Assembly: GCF_014206815.1 (NCBI RefSeq)
Contig: NZ_JACHNP010000001.1
Location: 2,446,456 to 2,510,455 of the forward strand
Reading direction: 5' to 3'
DNA length: 64,000 nt
Source of the DNA: Xanthomonas sp. F10
GTDB taxonomy: Bacteria; Pseudomonadota; Gammaproteobacteria; Xanthomonadales; Xanthomonadaceae
This document shows positions 26,753 through 36,304 of the stretch, piece by piece (within the stretch, counting starts at the first letter, position 1; every line of letters starts with the position of its first letter). Made by a program: the position numbers and the translations under genes. Under the pieces are notes generated by a model. That model was not told where the DNA came from, made no database searches, and worked only from the letters and a program-made list of their open reading frames with translations.

Positions 26753-28972
26753 TCAGAAGTTGGCGCGGAACTGCGCGCCGACGATGCGCGGATCGTTGAT
26801 GAAGCCGGTGAGGTTGTTGAAATCGATCGCACCGGTGGCGCGGATCTGGTTGGTGCAGTTGCGGCAGAACACCGAGACCTCGTACGCGCCGGCGCCCCAG
26901 TTGTAGCCGATCTTGGCGCCGCCCTCGAGCAGCGGCTGGCCGACGAACTCGCGCGAGTCGTACAGGAAGAAGTTGATCTCGCTGCGGTAGGACCAGTCGG
27001 TGAAGAAGAAGAACTCGGCGTCGTCGCCGACCGGGATGCCGTAGCGCAGGGTCGCGTTGCCCATCCACTTGGCCGCCTGCGGCAGCACGTTGCCGTCGAT
27101 CAGCGCGCGGCCGGAGGCGTTGATCGGATCGGTCACGGTGCAGGTACGGCACACGCCCACCGACAGGGTCGGGTCTTCGATGCGGGTCCAGTTGTAGGCG
27201 CCGCCCAGGGTCATGCGCAGGTTCTGGGTCAGCAGCGCTTCGAAGTCGAACTCGGCGCCGCGTGCCTTGGAGGCCTTGGCGTTGAGCAGGCGCACGTCGT
27301 TGGAGGCGCCGCCGACCGCGGTCAGCTGCTGGTTCTTCACCTTGAAGTCGTAGACGTCGAAGCTCAGGCGCGCGCGCTTGTCGAACAGGTCGGACTTGAG
27401 GCCGATTTCGTAGGAGTCCACGGTCTCCGGTTCGGCCACGGTCAGCGGCGCGGTGGCCGACGGCACGCCAAAGCTGGCGCCGCGGAAGCCGCGGGCGGCG
27501 CGCGCATAGACGTTGACGTTGTCGTTGATCGTGTAGGTGGCGCTGAGATCGCCGGTGACCTTGGAGTTGTCGGTGCTGCCGCTGGAGGGCTGCTGCAGGG
27601 TCACGCGGTCCAGCGCGAGCACGTCGAAGGTCTTCTTGTCGTAGGTGTAGCGAATGCCGGCACGCAGGTTCAGGCGCTCGGTGGCCGCGTAGTTCAGCGA
27701 GCCGAACGCCGCCCACGAGGTGTTGCGCTGGCGGGTCAGCTGGTAGCTGGACAGGGTGCCGCCGGCCAGGGTGTTGTAGGTGTAGTTCTCGCCTTCCACC
27801 GAATCGTGGAAGTAGTACAGACCCGCCTGCCAGTTCAGCGGACCGGCGTACTGCGACTCGGCGCGCAGCTCCTGCGAGTACTGGTCCAGGTTCTTGATGC
27901 CGCCGGCGGTCTCCACCGGGAACGGGATCACCCCGGGGCCGGACGGCGGCGCGAACACCGCGCCGTAGCCGCCGTCGATGTCGCCGCGGCTGTAGTACTT
28001 GCCGATGCCCTCGTAGCCGGTGATCGAGTGCAGCACGATGTCGCCCAGGTCCCAGGTCAGGTTGGCGCTGCCGCCGTAGGTCTGCAGTTCCTGGGTGTTC
28101 TTGCCGTCGATGGACACCTTGTCCGGGTCGAAGCCGGCGACCAGCTGGTTGGTGCCCGGCTGGAAGATGTTGGCGCGGAACAGACGCGCGGTGCCGTCGA
28201 GGTGGCGCGCGTGCGCGTTGAACAGCGCGCTGAAGTCCTCGCCCGGCTGGAACAGCAGCTGCAGGCGCACCGCCGAGTCCATGTAGCCTTCGAAGGAGCG
28301 GTTGTCGATGGTGTTGTCGACCCAGTCGCCGCGGCGCTGGCCCAGCGCCGACAGGCGCGCGGCCCACTTGTCGCCCATGGCCACGCTCAGGCCGGTTTCC
28401 ATGGTCATGGTGCCGTAGGTGCCGTAGGACAGGCTGGCGTAGCCGTCGTTGGCGCCGATGGTCGGCTTGACCGAGTTGAACTTGACCACGCCGGCGGGGG
28501 TGTTGCGGCCGAACAGCGTGCCCTGCGGACCGCGCAGCACTTCCAGGCTCTGCAGGTCGAAGATCGGGAAGCCCTTCAGGAACGCGTTCTCGGCGACCAC
28601 GTCGTCATAGATCAGCGAGACGGGCTGCGAGGCGTAGGTGTTGAAGTCGGTGTTGCCGTAGCCGCGGATGTAGAAGCGCGGGAACACGCGGCCGTTGGAC
28701 GACTCGACGTTGAGGCTGGGCGCCTTGCCGGCCAGCACGCGCACGTCCGAACCGCTGGTGGCGATGGCGTCCAGGTATTCCGGGCGCAGCACGCTGGCCG
28801 ACACCGGCACGTCCTTGGAGTCCTCGGCGCGGCGCTCGGCGGTGACCTTGATCGTGTCCAGACGGGCGACCCCGTCGGTGCTCTCCGCCTGCTGGGCGGC
28901 GGCGGGGAAGGAAAGCGCGGAAACGACGGCAACGGCAAGCGCACTGGCGCGCAGCGACCAACTGGCAGACAT
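26753..28972 (-). CDS. TonB-dependent receptor, likely nucleoside-related
   Basis: The 739-residue outer-membrane receptor has a signal peptide (about 1-26, ending PAAAQ), a plug with RLDTIKVTAERRAEDSKDVP, the FYIRGYGN and LEVLRGPQGTLFGRNTPAGV motifs, and a barrel ending RIVGAQFRANF with a terminal aromatic residue. Two CxxC-type pairs (VCRTCTV, FCRNCTN) occur in barrel loops and could form disulfides. The ATG at 28972 has a GGAG site; the upstream extension of the frame lacks similarity. Coupling to a periplasmic nucleoside hydrolase suggests nucleoside uptake, which is inference. Confidence 0.9.
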   Translation of the reverse strand: MSASWSLRASALAVAVVSALSFPAAAQQAESTDGVARLDTIKVTAERRAEDSKDVPVSASVLRPEYLDAIATSGSDVRVLAGKAPSLNVESSNGRVFPRFYIRGYGNTDFNTYASQPVSLIYDDVVAENAFLKGFPIFDLQSLEVLRGPQGTLFGRNTPAGVVKFNSVKPTIGANDGYASLSYGTYGTMTMETGLSVAMGDKWAARLSALGQRRGDWVDNTIDNRSFEGYMDSAVRLQLLFQPGEDFSALFNAHARHLDGTARLFRANIFQPGTNQLVAGFDPDKVSIDGKNTQELQTYGGSANLTWDLGDIVLHSITGYEGIGKYYSRGDIDGGYGAVFAPPSGPGVIPFPVETAGGIKNLDQYSQELRAESQYAGPLNWQAGLYYFHDSVEGENYTYNTLAGGTLSSYQLTRQRNTSWAAFGSLNYAATERLNLRAGIRYTYDKKTFDVLALDRVTLQQPSSGSTDNSKVTGDLSATYTINDNVNVYARAARGFRGASFGVPSATAPLTVAEPETVDSYEIGLKSDLFDKRARLSFDVYDFKVKNQQLTAVGGASNDVRLLNAKASKARGAEFDFEALLTQNLRMTLGGAYNWTRIEDPTLSVGVCRTCTVTDPINASGRALIDGNVLPQAAKWMGNATLRYGIPVGDDAEFFFFTDWSYRSEINFFLYDSREFVGQPLLEGGAKIGYNWGAGAYEVSVFCRNCTNQIRATGAIDFNNLTGFINDPRIVGAQFRANF

Positions 28973-29084
28973 GGGAACTCCGGGATGGGTGGGCGTAATC
29001 GGGAGCGCGCCGAGTCCTTGCCGCGCCGCAGCATAATTAACACAAAATATACAAGCTGTGGCGGCTGGCGTCACCTGGGGAGGC

Positions 29085-29145
29085 GGGGATTTGGGATTGG
29101 GGAGTTGGGATTGGGGAGTTGGGATTGGGGAGTTGGGATTGGCGA
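29085..29145 (+). repeat. tandem G-rich repeat GGGATTGGGGAGTT
   Basis: At least three near-identical units of about 15 bases, rich in GGG/GGGG runs, lie upstream of the receptor gene. It has quadruplex potential on the plus strand. Just before it (29035-29055) an AT-rich patch, unusual here, may hold the receptor promoter. Confidence 0.75.
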
Positions 29146-29199
29146 CGGCGGGGCTGGCGGCGACGTGCGCCTAGGACCGAGACGGGCTTCCCTCCTCCT

Positions 29200-29790
29200 T
29201 GTTGCGGCAGCCACCAGTCATCGCGTCGGGACTGAAGTCCCTCCCACAGGGCTTGCCTGCACATGACGCGTCCGCTGGCGCGATGCCACTGTGGGAGCGG
29301 CTTCAGCCGCGACGCGCGATGCAGTGAGCTCGCGGCCTCCTGCGGCGATCGCCCCGCATTGCGGCAGTCACCGGTCATCGGGTCGGGACTGAAGTCCCTC
29401 CCACATGGGGCTTGTCTGCACGTGACGCGTCCGCTGGCGCGATGCCACTGTGGGAGCGGCTTCAGCCGCGACGCGCGATGCAATGAACTCGCGGCTCCCT
29501 GCTGCGATCGCCCCGCATTGCGGTAGTCCACCGGTCATCGGGTCGGGACTGAAGTCCCTCCCACATGGGGCTTGTCTGCACATGACGCGTCCACCGCGCG
29601 ATGCCACTGTGGGAGCGGCTTCAGCCGCGACGCGCGATGCAGTGAGCTCGCGGCCTCCTGCGGCGATCGCCCCGCATTGCGGCAGTCACCGGTCATCGGG
29701 TCGGGACTGAAGTCCCTCCCACAAGGCTTGCCTGCGCATGACGCATCCGCTGGCGCGATGGCCCCTGTAGGAGGGACGCGCGCAATGCGA
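29200..29790. repeat. tandem array (about 158 bp) of two REP families
   Basis: Four type-2 REP copies start at 29226, 29383, 29543 and 29701 (periods 157, 160 and 158), and three single type-1 arms lie between them (about 29291, 29451 and 29608), with near-identical spacers. The fourth unit is partial and decays at its right end. Reading frames with SGFSRD or GRDFSPD across it are repeat-derived, not genes. It fills most of the 863-base gap between the receptor gene and prpF. Confidence 0.9.
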
Positions 29791-29835
29791 CAGGCCACTA
29801 CGGCCCTTAAAACGCTCGCGACTGGAGCACCGGCC

Positions 29836-31029
29836 TCAACCAGCCGCCGTCTCCGGCACGCGCACCCAGCCTTCCATCAGCACGCGCGCGCTGCGGCTCA
29901 TCAAGGCCTTGGTGACGCTCCACTGGCCGTCCACCTGGCGCGCCTCGGCGCCGACCCGCAAGGTGCCGGAGGGGTGGCCGAAGCGCACCGCAGTGCGCTC
30001 GCCGCCACCGGCGGCGCGGTTGACCAAGGTGCCGGAGATCGCCGCGGCGGTGCCGATCGCCACCGCCGCGGTGCCCATCATCGCGTGGTGCAGCTTGCCC
30101 ATCGACATCGCCCGCACCAGCAGGTCGATGTCGGCGGCGGCCACCGGCTTGCCGCTGGAGGCGACGTAGTCGGCCGGCGGCGCGACGAAGGCGACCTTGG
30201 GCGTGTGCTGGCGCGTCGCTGCCTCGTCCAGGGTGGCGATCAGGCCCATGCGCAGCGCGCCGTACGCACGGATGGTTTCGAAACGCTGCAGCGCCTGCGC
30301 ATCGCCGTTGATCGCGTCCTGCAGCTCGGTGCCGCGGTACCCCAGCGCCTGCGCCTCGAGGAAGATGGTGGGAATGCCGGCGTTGATCAGGGTCGCCTGG
30401 AAGCTGCCGACGCCGGGCACCTCCAGCGTGTCGACCAAGTGGCCGGTGGGGAACATGGCGCCGCCGGCGCCGTCCTCGTCGGCGGCCGGGTCGAGGAATT
30501 CCAGCGCGATCTCCGCCGCCGGGAAGGTCACCCCGTCCAGTTCGAAATCGCCGGTCTCCTGCACCGCGCCGTCGCTCATCGGCACCTGCGCGACGATGGT
30601 CTTGCCGATGTTAGCCTGCCAGATCCGCACCGTGGCGACGCCGTCGCGCGGAATCCGCGCCGGATCCACCAGCCCCGCAGCGATCGCGAACGGCCCCACC
30701 GCCGCCGACAGATTGCCGCAGTTGCCGCTCCAGTCCACGAATGCGCGCTCGATCGCCACCTGGCCGAACAAATAGTCCACGTCGTGGTCCGGGCGCGTGC
30801 TCGGCGCCACGATCACGGTCTTGCTGGTGCTGGAGGTGGCCCCGCCCATGCCGTCGATCTGCTTGGCGTAGGGATCGGGGCTGCCGATCACCCGCTGCAG
30901 CAGCGCGTCGCGCGCCGGGCCCGGCGTCTGCGCCGCCGCGGGCAGATCCTGCAGGCGGAAGAACACGCCCTTGGAGGTGCCGCCGCGCATGTAGGTGGCG
31001 GGGATGCGGAGTTGCGGAGCGTGTGCCAT
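29836..31029 (-). CDS. prpF: 2-methylaconitate cis-trans isomerase PrpF
   Basis: Converts the trans/cis 2-methylaconitate made by AcnD into the isomer that aconitase hydrates, a step of the AcnD-dependent methylcitrate cycle. The 397-residue product shows PrpF family hallmarks: YMRGGTSKGVFF, GMGGATSSTSKTVIV, the active-site SGNCGNLSAAVGP with Cys, and GHPSGTLRVGA near the C-terminus. It is last in the prp operon, downstream of acnD and the SRPBCC gene. Confidence 0.95.
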   Translation of the reverse strand: MAHAPQLRIPATYMRGGTSKGVFFRLQDLPAAAQTPGPARDALLQRVIGSPDPYAKQIDGMGGATSSTSKTVIVAPSTRPDHDVDYLFGQVAIERAFVDWSGNCGNLSAAVGPFAIAAGLVDPARIPRDGVATVRIWQANIGKTIVAQVPMSDGAVQETGDFELDGVTFPAAEIALEFLDPAADEDGAGGAMFPTGHLVDTLEVPGVGSFQATLINAGIPTIFLEAQALGYRGTELQDAINGDAQALQRFETIRAYGALRMGLIATLDEAATRQHTPKVAFVAPPADYVASSGKPVAAADIDLLVRAMSMGKLHHAMMGTAAVAIGTAAAISGTLVNRAAGGGERTAVRFGHPSGTLRVGAEARQVDGQWSVTKALMSRSARVLMEGWVRVPETAAG

Positions 31030-31068
31030 GGCGGTTCCGGGTGCGTACGAAAATGAAGAAACGGTGGA

Positions 31069-31536
31069 TCAGGGCGAATCGGGAATCTCGGGCTCGACCA
31101 GTTGCGTCAGCAGGGCCAACGACTCCTGCCAGCCGAGATGGCAGAACTCCACCGGGATCTGCGGCGGGATGCCCTCCTGCACGATCTCCAGCGCGGTGCC
31201 GCAGGCCACCGGCCGCAGCCGCACGGTCACGATCATCTCGCCGGGCAGGTCCGGGTTGTCGAAGCGGTCGGTGTGGCGGATCAACTGCCCGGGCACCAGT
31301 TCCAGGTAGGTGCCACCGAAGGCGCTGCTGGTGCCGGTGCCGAGGTTGGTGAAGCTCATCCGGTAGCTGCCGCCCACGCGCGCCTCCAGCGCGTGCACGG
31401 TGGCGACGAAGCCATGCGGCGGCAGCCATTTGACCAGTGCCGCCGGTTCCAGGAAGGCACGGTAGACGCGTTCGGCCGGCGCGCGCAGCACGCGATGCAA
31501 GTGGACGGTCCCGGTGGTGGTGGCGGACGTGGGCAT
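31069..31536 (-). CDS. SRPBCC (AHSA1/CalC-like) domain protein
   Basis: The 155-residue single-domain START/SRPBCC fold protein carries HRVLRAPAERVYRAFLEPA, LVKWLPPHGFVATV and HLGWQESLALL. These proteins bind hydrophobic ligands or act as Aha1-like factors. The ATG at 31536 has an AGGAGA site; an earlier in-frame Met would overlap the spacer after acnD. It sits between acnD and prpF, 66 bases after acnD and 39 before prpF, so it is transcribed with the methylcitrate genes, but no role there is established. Confidence 0.85.
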   Translation of the reverse strand: MPTSATTTGTVHLHRVLRAPAERVYRAFLEPAALVKWLPPHGFVATVHALEARVGGSYRMSFTNLGTGTSSAFGGTYLELVPGQLIRHTDRFDNPDLPGEMIVTVRLRPVACGTALEIVQEGIPPQIPVEFCHLGWQESLALLTQLVEPEIPDSP

Positions 31537-31602
31537 GGAGGTCTCCTGGGCGGTGGCGGGCGCAGCCAGCATGGCACGCGCCCGATGACAGCGGCAGCCG
31601 GC

Positions 31603-34218
31603 TCAGGCGCTGCGGGCATCCTCGAGGAAATCCTGGGCAAAGCGCTGCAACACGCCGCCGGCCTCGTAGATGGACACTTCCTCGTTGCTGTCCAGGCGGC
31701 ACAGCACCGGCACGTCCACCACATCGCCGTCCTTGCGCACGATGCGCAGGGTCAGCGTGGCGCCCGGCGTGCGCGCGCCGACCACGTCGAAGGTCTCGCT
31801 GCCGTCGATGCCCAGGGTCGTGCGCGTGGTGCCGGGCAGGAACTGCAGCGGCAGCACGCCCATGCCGATCAGGTTGGTGCGATGGATGCGCTCGAAGCCT
31901 TCGGCGACGATCGCCTCGACCCCGGCCAGGCGCACACCCTTGGCCGCCCAGTCGCGCGAGGAACCCTGGCCGTAGTCGGCGCCGGCGATCACGATCAGCG
32001 GCTGCTTGCGCGCCATGTAGGTCTCGATCGCCTCCCACATGCGCAGCACCTGCCCGTCCGGCTCCAGCCGGGTCAGCGAGCCCTGCTTCACCTTGCCGTC
32101 GACCACCGCCATTTCGTTGATCAGCTTGGGGTTGGCGAAGGTGGCGCGCTGCGCGGTGAGGTGGTCGCCGCGATGCGTCGCGTAGGAATTGAAGTCCTCC
32201 TCCGGCACGCCCATGTGCGCCAGGTATTCGCCGGCGGCGCTGTCGGGCAGGATCGCGTTGGACGGCGACAGGTGGTCGGTGGTGATGTTGTCGCCGAGCA
32301 CCGCCAGCGCGCGCATGCCACGCAGCGTGCGTTCGCCGGCCAGCGCGCCTTCCCAGTACGGCGGGCGGCGGATGTAGGTGCTGCGCGGGCGCCAGTCGTA
32401 CAGCGGCGCCACCGGCGCGCCCTGCTCCACGCGCACGTTGAACATCGGCGCATAGACGCGGCGGAACTGCTCCGGCTTCACCGCGGCGCGCACCGCCGCA
32501 TCGATCTCGGCGTCGCTGGGCCAGATGTCCTTCAGCCGCACCTCGCGGCCGTCGGCGTCGGTGCCCAGTACGTCCTTCTCGATGTCGAAGCGCACGCTGC
32601 CGGCGATGGCGTAGGCGATCACCAGCGGCGGCGAGGCAAGGAACGCCTGCTTGGCGTAGGGATGGATGCGCCCGTCGAAGTTGCGGTTGCCCGACAGCAC
32701 CGCGGTGGCGTACAGGTCGCGCTCCACGATCTCCTGCTGGATGCGCGGATCCAGCGCACCGCTCATGCCGTTGCAGGTGGTGCAGGCGAAGGCGACGATG
32801 CCGAAGCCCAGCGCCTCCAGGTCCGGCAGCAGGCCGGCCTCTTCCAGATACAGCTGCACCGCCTTGGAACCCGGCGCCAGCGAAGTCTTCACCCACGGCT
32901 TGCGGGCCAGGCCGCGCGCGCGCGCATTGCGCGCCAGCAGGCCGGCGGCGATGACGTTGCGCGGGTTGGAGGTGTTCGTGCAGCTGGTGATGGCGGCGAT
33001 GATCACCGCACCGTCGGGCATGCGCCCCTGCGCCTGCTCGGCCTGGCCGGCGGCCAGCTTGGCGGCGTCGGCGATGCCACGCGCGGCCAGTTCGGTGGTC
33101 GCCACGCGCTTGTGCGGATTGCTCGGGCCGGCCATGTTGCGCACCACCTGCGACAGGTCGAAGCGCAGCACGCGCTCGTACTGCGCGGTGGCCAGCGCAT
33201 CGGCCCACAGCCCGGTGGTGCGCGCGTACTGCTCCACCAAGGCCACCTGCGCTTCCTCGCGCCCGGTCAGGCGCAGATAGTCCAGGGTCTGCTGGTCGAT
33301 GTAGAACATCGCCGCGGTGGCGCCGTATTCCGGGCACATGTTGGAGATGGTGGCGCGGTCGCCGATGGTCAGCGCGGCGGCGCCTTCGCCGAAGAATTCC
33401 AGGTACGCGCCGACCACGCGCTCCTGGCGCAGGAACTCGGTCAGCGCCAGCACCACGTCGGTGGCGGTGATGCCGGGCTGCGGCTTGCCGCTCAGCTCCA
33501 CGCCGACGATGTCCGGCAAACGCATCCACGAGGCGCGGCCGAGCATCACGCTCTCCGCTTCCAGCCCGCCGACGCCGATCGCGATCACGCCCAGCGCGTC
33601 CACGTGCGGGGTGTGGCTGTCGGTGCCCACGCAGGTATCCGGGAAGGCGACGCCGTCGTGCACGTAGATCACCGGCGACATCTTCTCCAGATTGATCTGG
33701 TGCATGATGCCGTTGCCCGGCGGGATCACGTCCACGTTGCGGAACGCGCGCTTGCTCCAGTCGATAAAGTGGAAGCGGTCCTCGTTGCGGCGATCCTCGA
33801 TCGCGCGGTTCTTGGCGAAGGCCTGCGGATCATCGCCGCCGCACTCCACCGCCAGCGAGTGGTCGACGATCAACTGTACCGGCACCACCGGGTTGACCTT
33901 GGCCGGGTCGCCGCCCTGCTCGGCGATGGCATCGCGCAACCCGGCCAGGTCCACCAGCGCGGTCTGGCCGAGGATGTCGTGGCACACCACCCGCGCCGGA
34001 AACCACGGGAAATCCAGGTCGCGGCGACGCTCGATCAACTGCAGCAAGGCGTCGTGCAGCAGATCCGGATCGCAGCGGCGCACCAGGTTCTCGGCGAACA
34101 CCCGCGAGACATAGGGCAAGCCGGCGTAGGCGCCCGGGCTGATCGCATCGACCGCGGCACGCGCGTCGACGTAATCCAGCGCGGTGCCGGGAAGGGATTT
34201 ACGGTAGTGGCTGTTCAT
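31603..34218 (-). CDS. acnD: Fe/S-dependent 2-methylisocitrate dehydratase AcnD
   Basis: Aconitase-family enzyme that dehydrates 2-methylcitrate to 2-methylaconitate, replacing PrpD. The 871-residue product has the cluster-ligand cysteines in SCTNTSNP (about residue 414) and CTTCNG (about 480 and 483), the aconitase GTDSHTPH and NITTDHLSP motifs, and the swivel-domain GADYGQGSSRDWA. Length and co-location with prpF distinguish it from AcnA. The ATG at 34218 has only a weak ribosome site. It is separated from prpC by a 242-base spacer with palindromes. Confidence 0.95.
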   Translation of the reverse strand: MNSHYRKSLPGTALDYVDARAAVDAISPGAYAGLPYVSRVFAENLVRRCDPDLLHDALLQLIERRRDLDFPWFPARVVCHDILGQTALVDLAGLRDAIAEQGGDPAKVNPVVPVQLIVDHSLAVECGGDDPQAFAKNRAIEDRRNEDRFHFIDWSKRAFRNVDVIPPGNGIMHQINLEKMSPVIYVHDGVAFPDTCVGTDSHTPHVDALGVIAIGVGGLEAESVMLGRASWMRLPDIVGVELSGKPQPGITATDVVLALTEFLRQERVVGAYLEFFGEGAAALTIGDRATISNMCPEYGATAAMFYIDQQTLDYLRLTGREEAQVALVEQYARTTGLWADALATAQYERVLRFDLSQVVRNMAGPSNPHKRVATTELAARGIADAAKLAAGQAEQAQGRMPDGAVIIAAITSCTNTSNPRNVIAAGLLARNARARGLARKPWVKTSLAPGSKAVQLYLEEAGLLPDLEALGFGIVAFACTTCNGMSGALDPRIQQEIVERDLYATAVLSGNRNFDGRIHPYAKQAFLASPPLVIAYAIAGSVRFDIEKDVLGTDADGREVRLKDIWPSDAEIDAAVRAAVKPEQFRRVYAPMFNVRVEQGAPVAPLYDWRPRSTYIRRPPYWEGALAGERTLRGMRALAVLGDNITTDHLSPSNAILPDSAAGEYLAHMGVPEEDFNSYATHRGDHLTAQRATFANPKLINEMAVVDGKVKQGSLTRLEPDGQVLRMWEAIETYMARKQPLIVIAGADYGQGSSRDWAAKGVRLAGVEAIVAEGFERIHRTNLIGMGVLPLQFLPGTTRTTLGIDGSETFDVVGARTPGATLTLRIVRKDGDVVDVPVLCRLDSNEEVSIYEAGGVLQRFAQDFLEDARSA

Positions 34219-34251
34219 GGCTGGCTACAGTAGAAGAAGCGAAGACAAGAC

Positions 34252-34427
34252 CCTTCTCCCACCGGGAGAAGGTGCCCCGAAGGGGCGGATGAGGGTACGG
34301 GGCGAAACCTAGTGCAATCCGATCCCTCATGCGGCCGGATGAAGGTCCAGGCGAAGCTCGTGCGACCGAACGCCACGAGGCTGCGCCCGTACCCTCACCC
34401 CCGGCCCCTCTCCCGACGGGAGAGGGG
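34252..34427. repeat. two palindromes between prpC and acnD
   Basis: CCTTCTCCC-ACC-GGGAGAAGG (34252-34272) matches the palindrome at 918-941. CCCCTCTCCCGACGGGAGAGGGG (stem positions 34405-34427) is a single unit of the array at 20064-20295. Neither has a T-run. Inside an operon they could protect or segment the mRNA. Confidence 0.75.
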
Positions 34428-34460
34428 AGTGTCACTCGGAGTCGAGCGTGTGTCGGCGCA

Positions 34461-35624
34461 TCACTTGCGCTGATCGATCGGCACGAACGCCTGATCCTCC
34501 GGTCCCACGTAGTTCGCGCTGGGGCGGATGATCTTGCCGTCGATGCGCTGTTCGATGATGTGCGCGCTCCAGCCGGCGGTGCGGGCGATCACGAACAGCG
34601 GAGTGAACATTGCCGTCGGCACGCCCATCATGTGGTAGCTGACCGCACTGAACCAGTCCAGGTTGGGGAACATCTTCTTGATGTCCCACATCACCGTCTC
34701 CAGGCGCTCGGCGATGTCGTACATCTTGCGGCTGCCCTGCGCCTCGGACAGCTCGCGCGCCACGTCCTTGATGACCTGGTTGCGCGGATCGGACACTGTG
34801 TACACCGGGTGGCCGAAACCGATGATCACTTCCTTGCGCTCGACCCGCGCGCGGATGTCGGCCTCGGCCTCGTCCGGGGTGTCGTAGCGCTTCTGCACCT
34901 CGAAGGCGACCTCGTTGGCGCCGCCGTGCTTGGGTCCGCGCAGCGCGCCGATGCCGCCGGCGATGGCGCTGTACATGTCGCTGCCGGTGCCGGCGATGAC
35001 CCGGCAGGCGAAGGTGGAGGCGTTGAATTCGTGCTCGGCGTACAGGATCAGGCTGGTGTGCATCGCCTGCACCCATTCCTCGTGCGGCTTGAAGCCGTGC
35101 AGTAGGCGCAGGAAGTGCCCGCCGATCGAATCGTCGTCGGTCTCCACCTCGATGCGCCGGCCGTTGTGGCTGTAGTGGTACCAGTACAGCAGCATCGAAC
35201 CGAGGCTGGCCATCAGCTTGTCGGCGATGTCGCGCGCGCCGGGATGGTTGTGGTCGTCCTTCTCCGGCTGCACGCAGCCCAGCACCGACACGCCGGTGCG
35301 CATCACGTCCATCGGATGCGCCGACGGCGGCAACTGCTCCAGCGCGGCCTTGACCGCGGCCGGGATGCCGCGCAGCGAGCGCAGCTTGGCCTTGTAGCCG
35401 CGCAGCTCGCTGTTGCTGGGCAGCTTGCCGTGCACCAGCAGGTAGGCGATCTCCTCGAACTGGCTGCTGCGCGCCAGGTCCAGGATGTCGTAGCCGCGGT
35501 AGTGCAGGTCGTTGCCGCTGCGGCCCACCGTGCACAGCGCGGTGTTGCCGGCGGCGGTGCCGGACAGGGCCACCGATTTCTTCGGCTTGAAGGCAGGGGC
35601 GGTCTGCGGAGCGGTGTCGTTCAT
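34461..35624 (-). CDS. prpC: 2-methylcitrate synthase
   Basis: Condenses propionyl-CoA with oxaloacetate to 2-methylcitrate. The 387-residue citrate-synthase-fold protein has the catalytic residues in GPKHGGANE (His), [14 protein letters not shown] (His) and PNLDWFSAV (Asp), plus [14 protein letters not shown]. The order and the [13 protein letters not shown] phrase are typical of PrpC rather than GltA. A GGGAGA ribosome site precedes 35624. It lies downstream of prpB and the DUF1003 gene. Confidence 0.96.
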   Translation of the reverse strand: MNDTAPQTAPAFKPKKSVALSGTAAGNTALCTVGRSGNDLHYRGYDILDLARSSQFEEIAYLLVHGKLPSNSELRGYKAKLRSLRGIPAAVKAALEQLPPSAHPMDVMRTGVSVLGCVQPEKDDHNHPGARDIADKLMASLGSMLLYWYHYSHNGRRIEVETDDDSIGGHFLRLLHGFKPHEEWVQAMHTSLILYAEHEFNASTFACRVIAGTGSDMYSAIAGGIGALRGPKHGGANEVAFEVQKRYDTPDEAEADIRARVERKEVIIGFGHPVYTVSDPRNQVIKDVARELSEAQGSRKMYDIAERLETVMWDIKKMFPNLDWFSAVSYHMMGVPTAMFTPLFVIARTAGWSAHIIEQRIDGKIIRPSANYVGPEDQAFVPIDQRK

Positions 35625-35664
35625 GGCGAATCTCCCGGTGTTGCGGTCGGATGAGTGCAGTGGA

Positions 35665-36273
35665 TCAGGTGGCCTGCGGTTGCGGCGGCGGCGAGACGCC
35701 GGCGCGCTCGAGCAGTTGCTGCAGCATGAGGATCTGGCGGTTCTGCAGTTCCACCAGCGTCGCCCAGTCCTGCTCGCGCAGCTGGTTGAGCTTCTCGTGC
35801 ACCTGCAGGATTTCCAGTTCGGCCTTGATGTTCACTTCGTAATCGTTCTGCGCATGCAGGCGGTCCACCGCCGCCTGGCGGTTCTGGCTCATCATGATCA
35901 CCGGCGCCTGGATCGCCGCCAGGCACGACAGGCACAGGTTGAGCAGGATGTAGGGATACGGATCGAAGGCGTGCGCCAGCACCAGGCTGTTGAGCACGAT
36001 CCAGCCCAGCAGCACCACGCAAAAGCCGATGATGAAAGCCCAGCTGCCGCCGATCGCGGCGACGCGGTCGGCCACGCGCTCGCCCAGCGAGCGGTCGCGG
36101 TCGGCCTGCTTGACGATGTCGCGGGCCACGTGGCGCTTGGCGATGAAGCGCTCCACCACCTCGCGCTCGGTCTCGGACAGTTTGTCCAGTTCGGTCTGCA
36201 GCAGGTGCCGCGCGGTCTGGCGGCGATCGATGCGGCTGCGCAGGAACGACGCCGCGCTGGCTTGGGTATTCAT
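35665..36273 (-). CDS. DUF1003 membrane protein within the prp operon
   Basis: The 202-residue protein has two membrane segments at about residues 97-117 and 127-147 ([20 protein letters not shown] and [19 protein letters not shown]), then a long amphipathic helix rich in Gln/Leu/Glu (about 155-195), which probably forms a coiled coil. The [21 protein letters not shown] phrase is typical of DUF1003. Function of the family is unknown. It starts 31 bases after prpB and ends 40 before prpC, on the same strand. Start ATG 36273 is preferred; the ribosome site is weak, suggesting coupling to prpB. Confidence 0.88.
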   Translation of the reverse strand: MNTQASAASFLRSRIDRRQTARHLLQTELDKLSETEREVVERFIAKRHVARDIVKQADRDRSLGERVADRVAAIGGSWAFIIGFCVVLLGWIVLNSLVLAHAFDPYPYILLNLCLSCLAAIQAPVIMMSQNRQAAVDRLHAQNDYEVNIKAELEILQVHEKLNQLREQDWATLVELQNRQILMLQQLLERAGVSPPPQPQAT

Positions 36274-36304
36274 GGGCAGGCCCGGGCAGGAAAATCGCCG
36301 CCGA

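Noticed and set aside
29263..29710. Several ORFs of 80-90 codons containing SGFSRDARC or GRDFSPD
   Set aside because: These peptides are translations of the REP units in the tandem array and recur in several frames; there are no ribosome sites. The same SGFSRD peptide also appears in false extensions near 2481-2858 and 25180-25560.
29200..29790. CRISPR array
   Set aside because: The period of about 158 bp, repeat units within spacers and near-identical spacers do not fit CRISPR; no cas genes.
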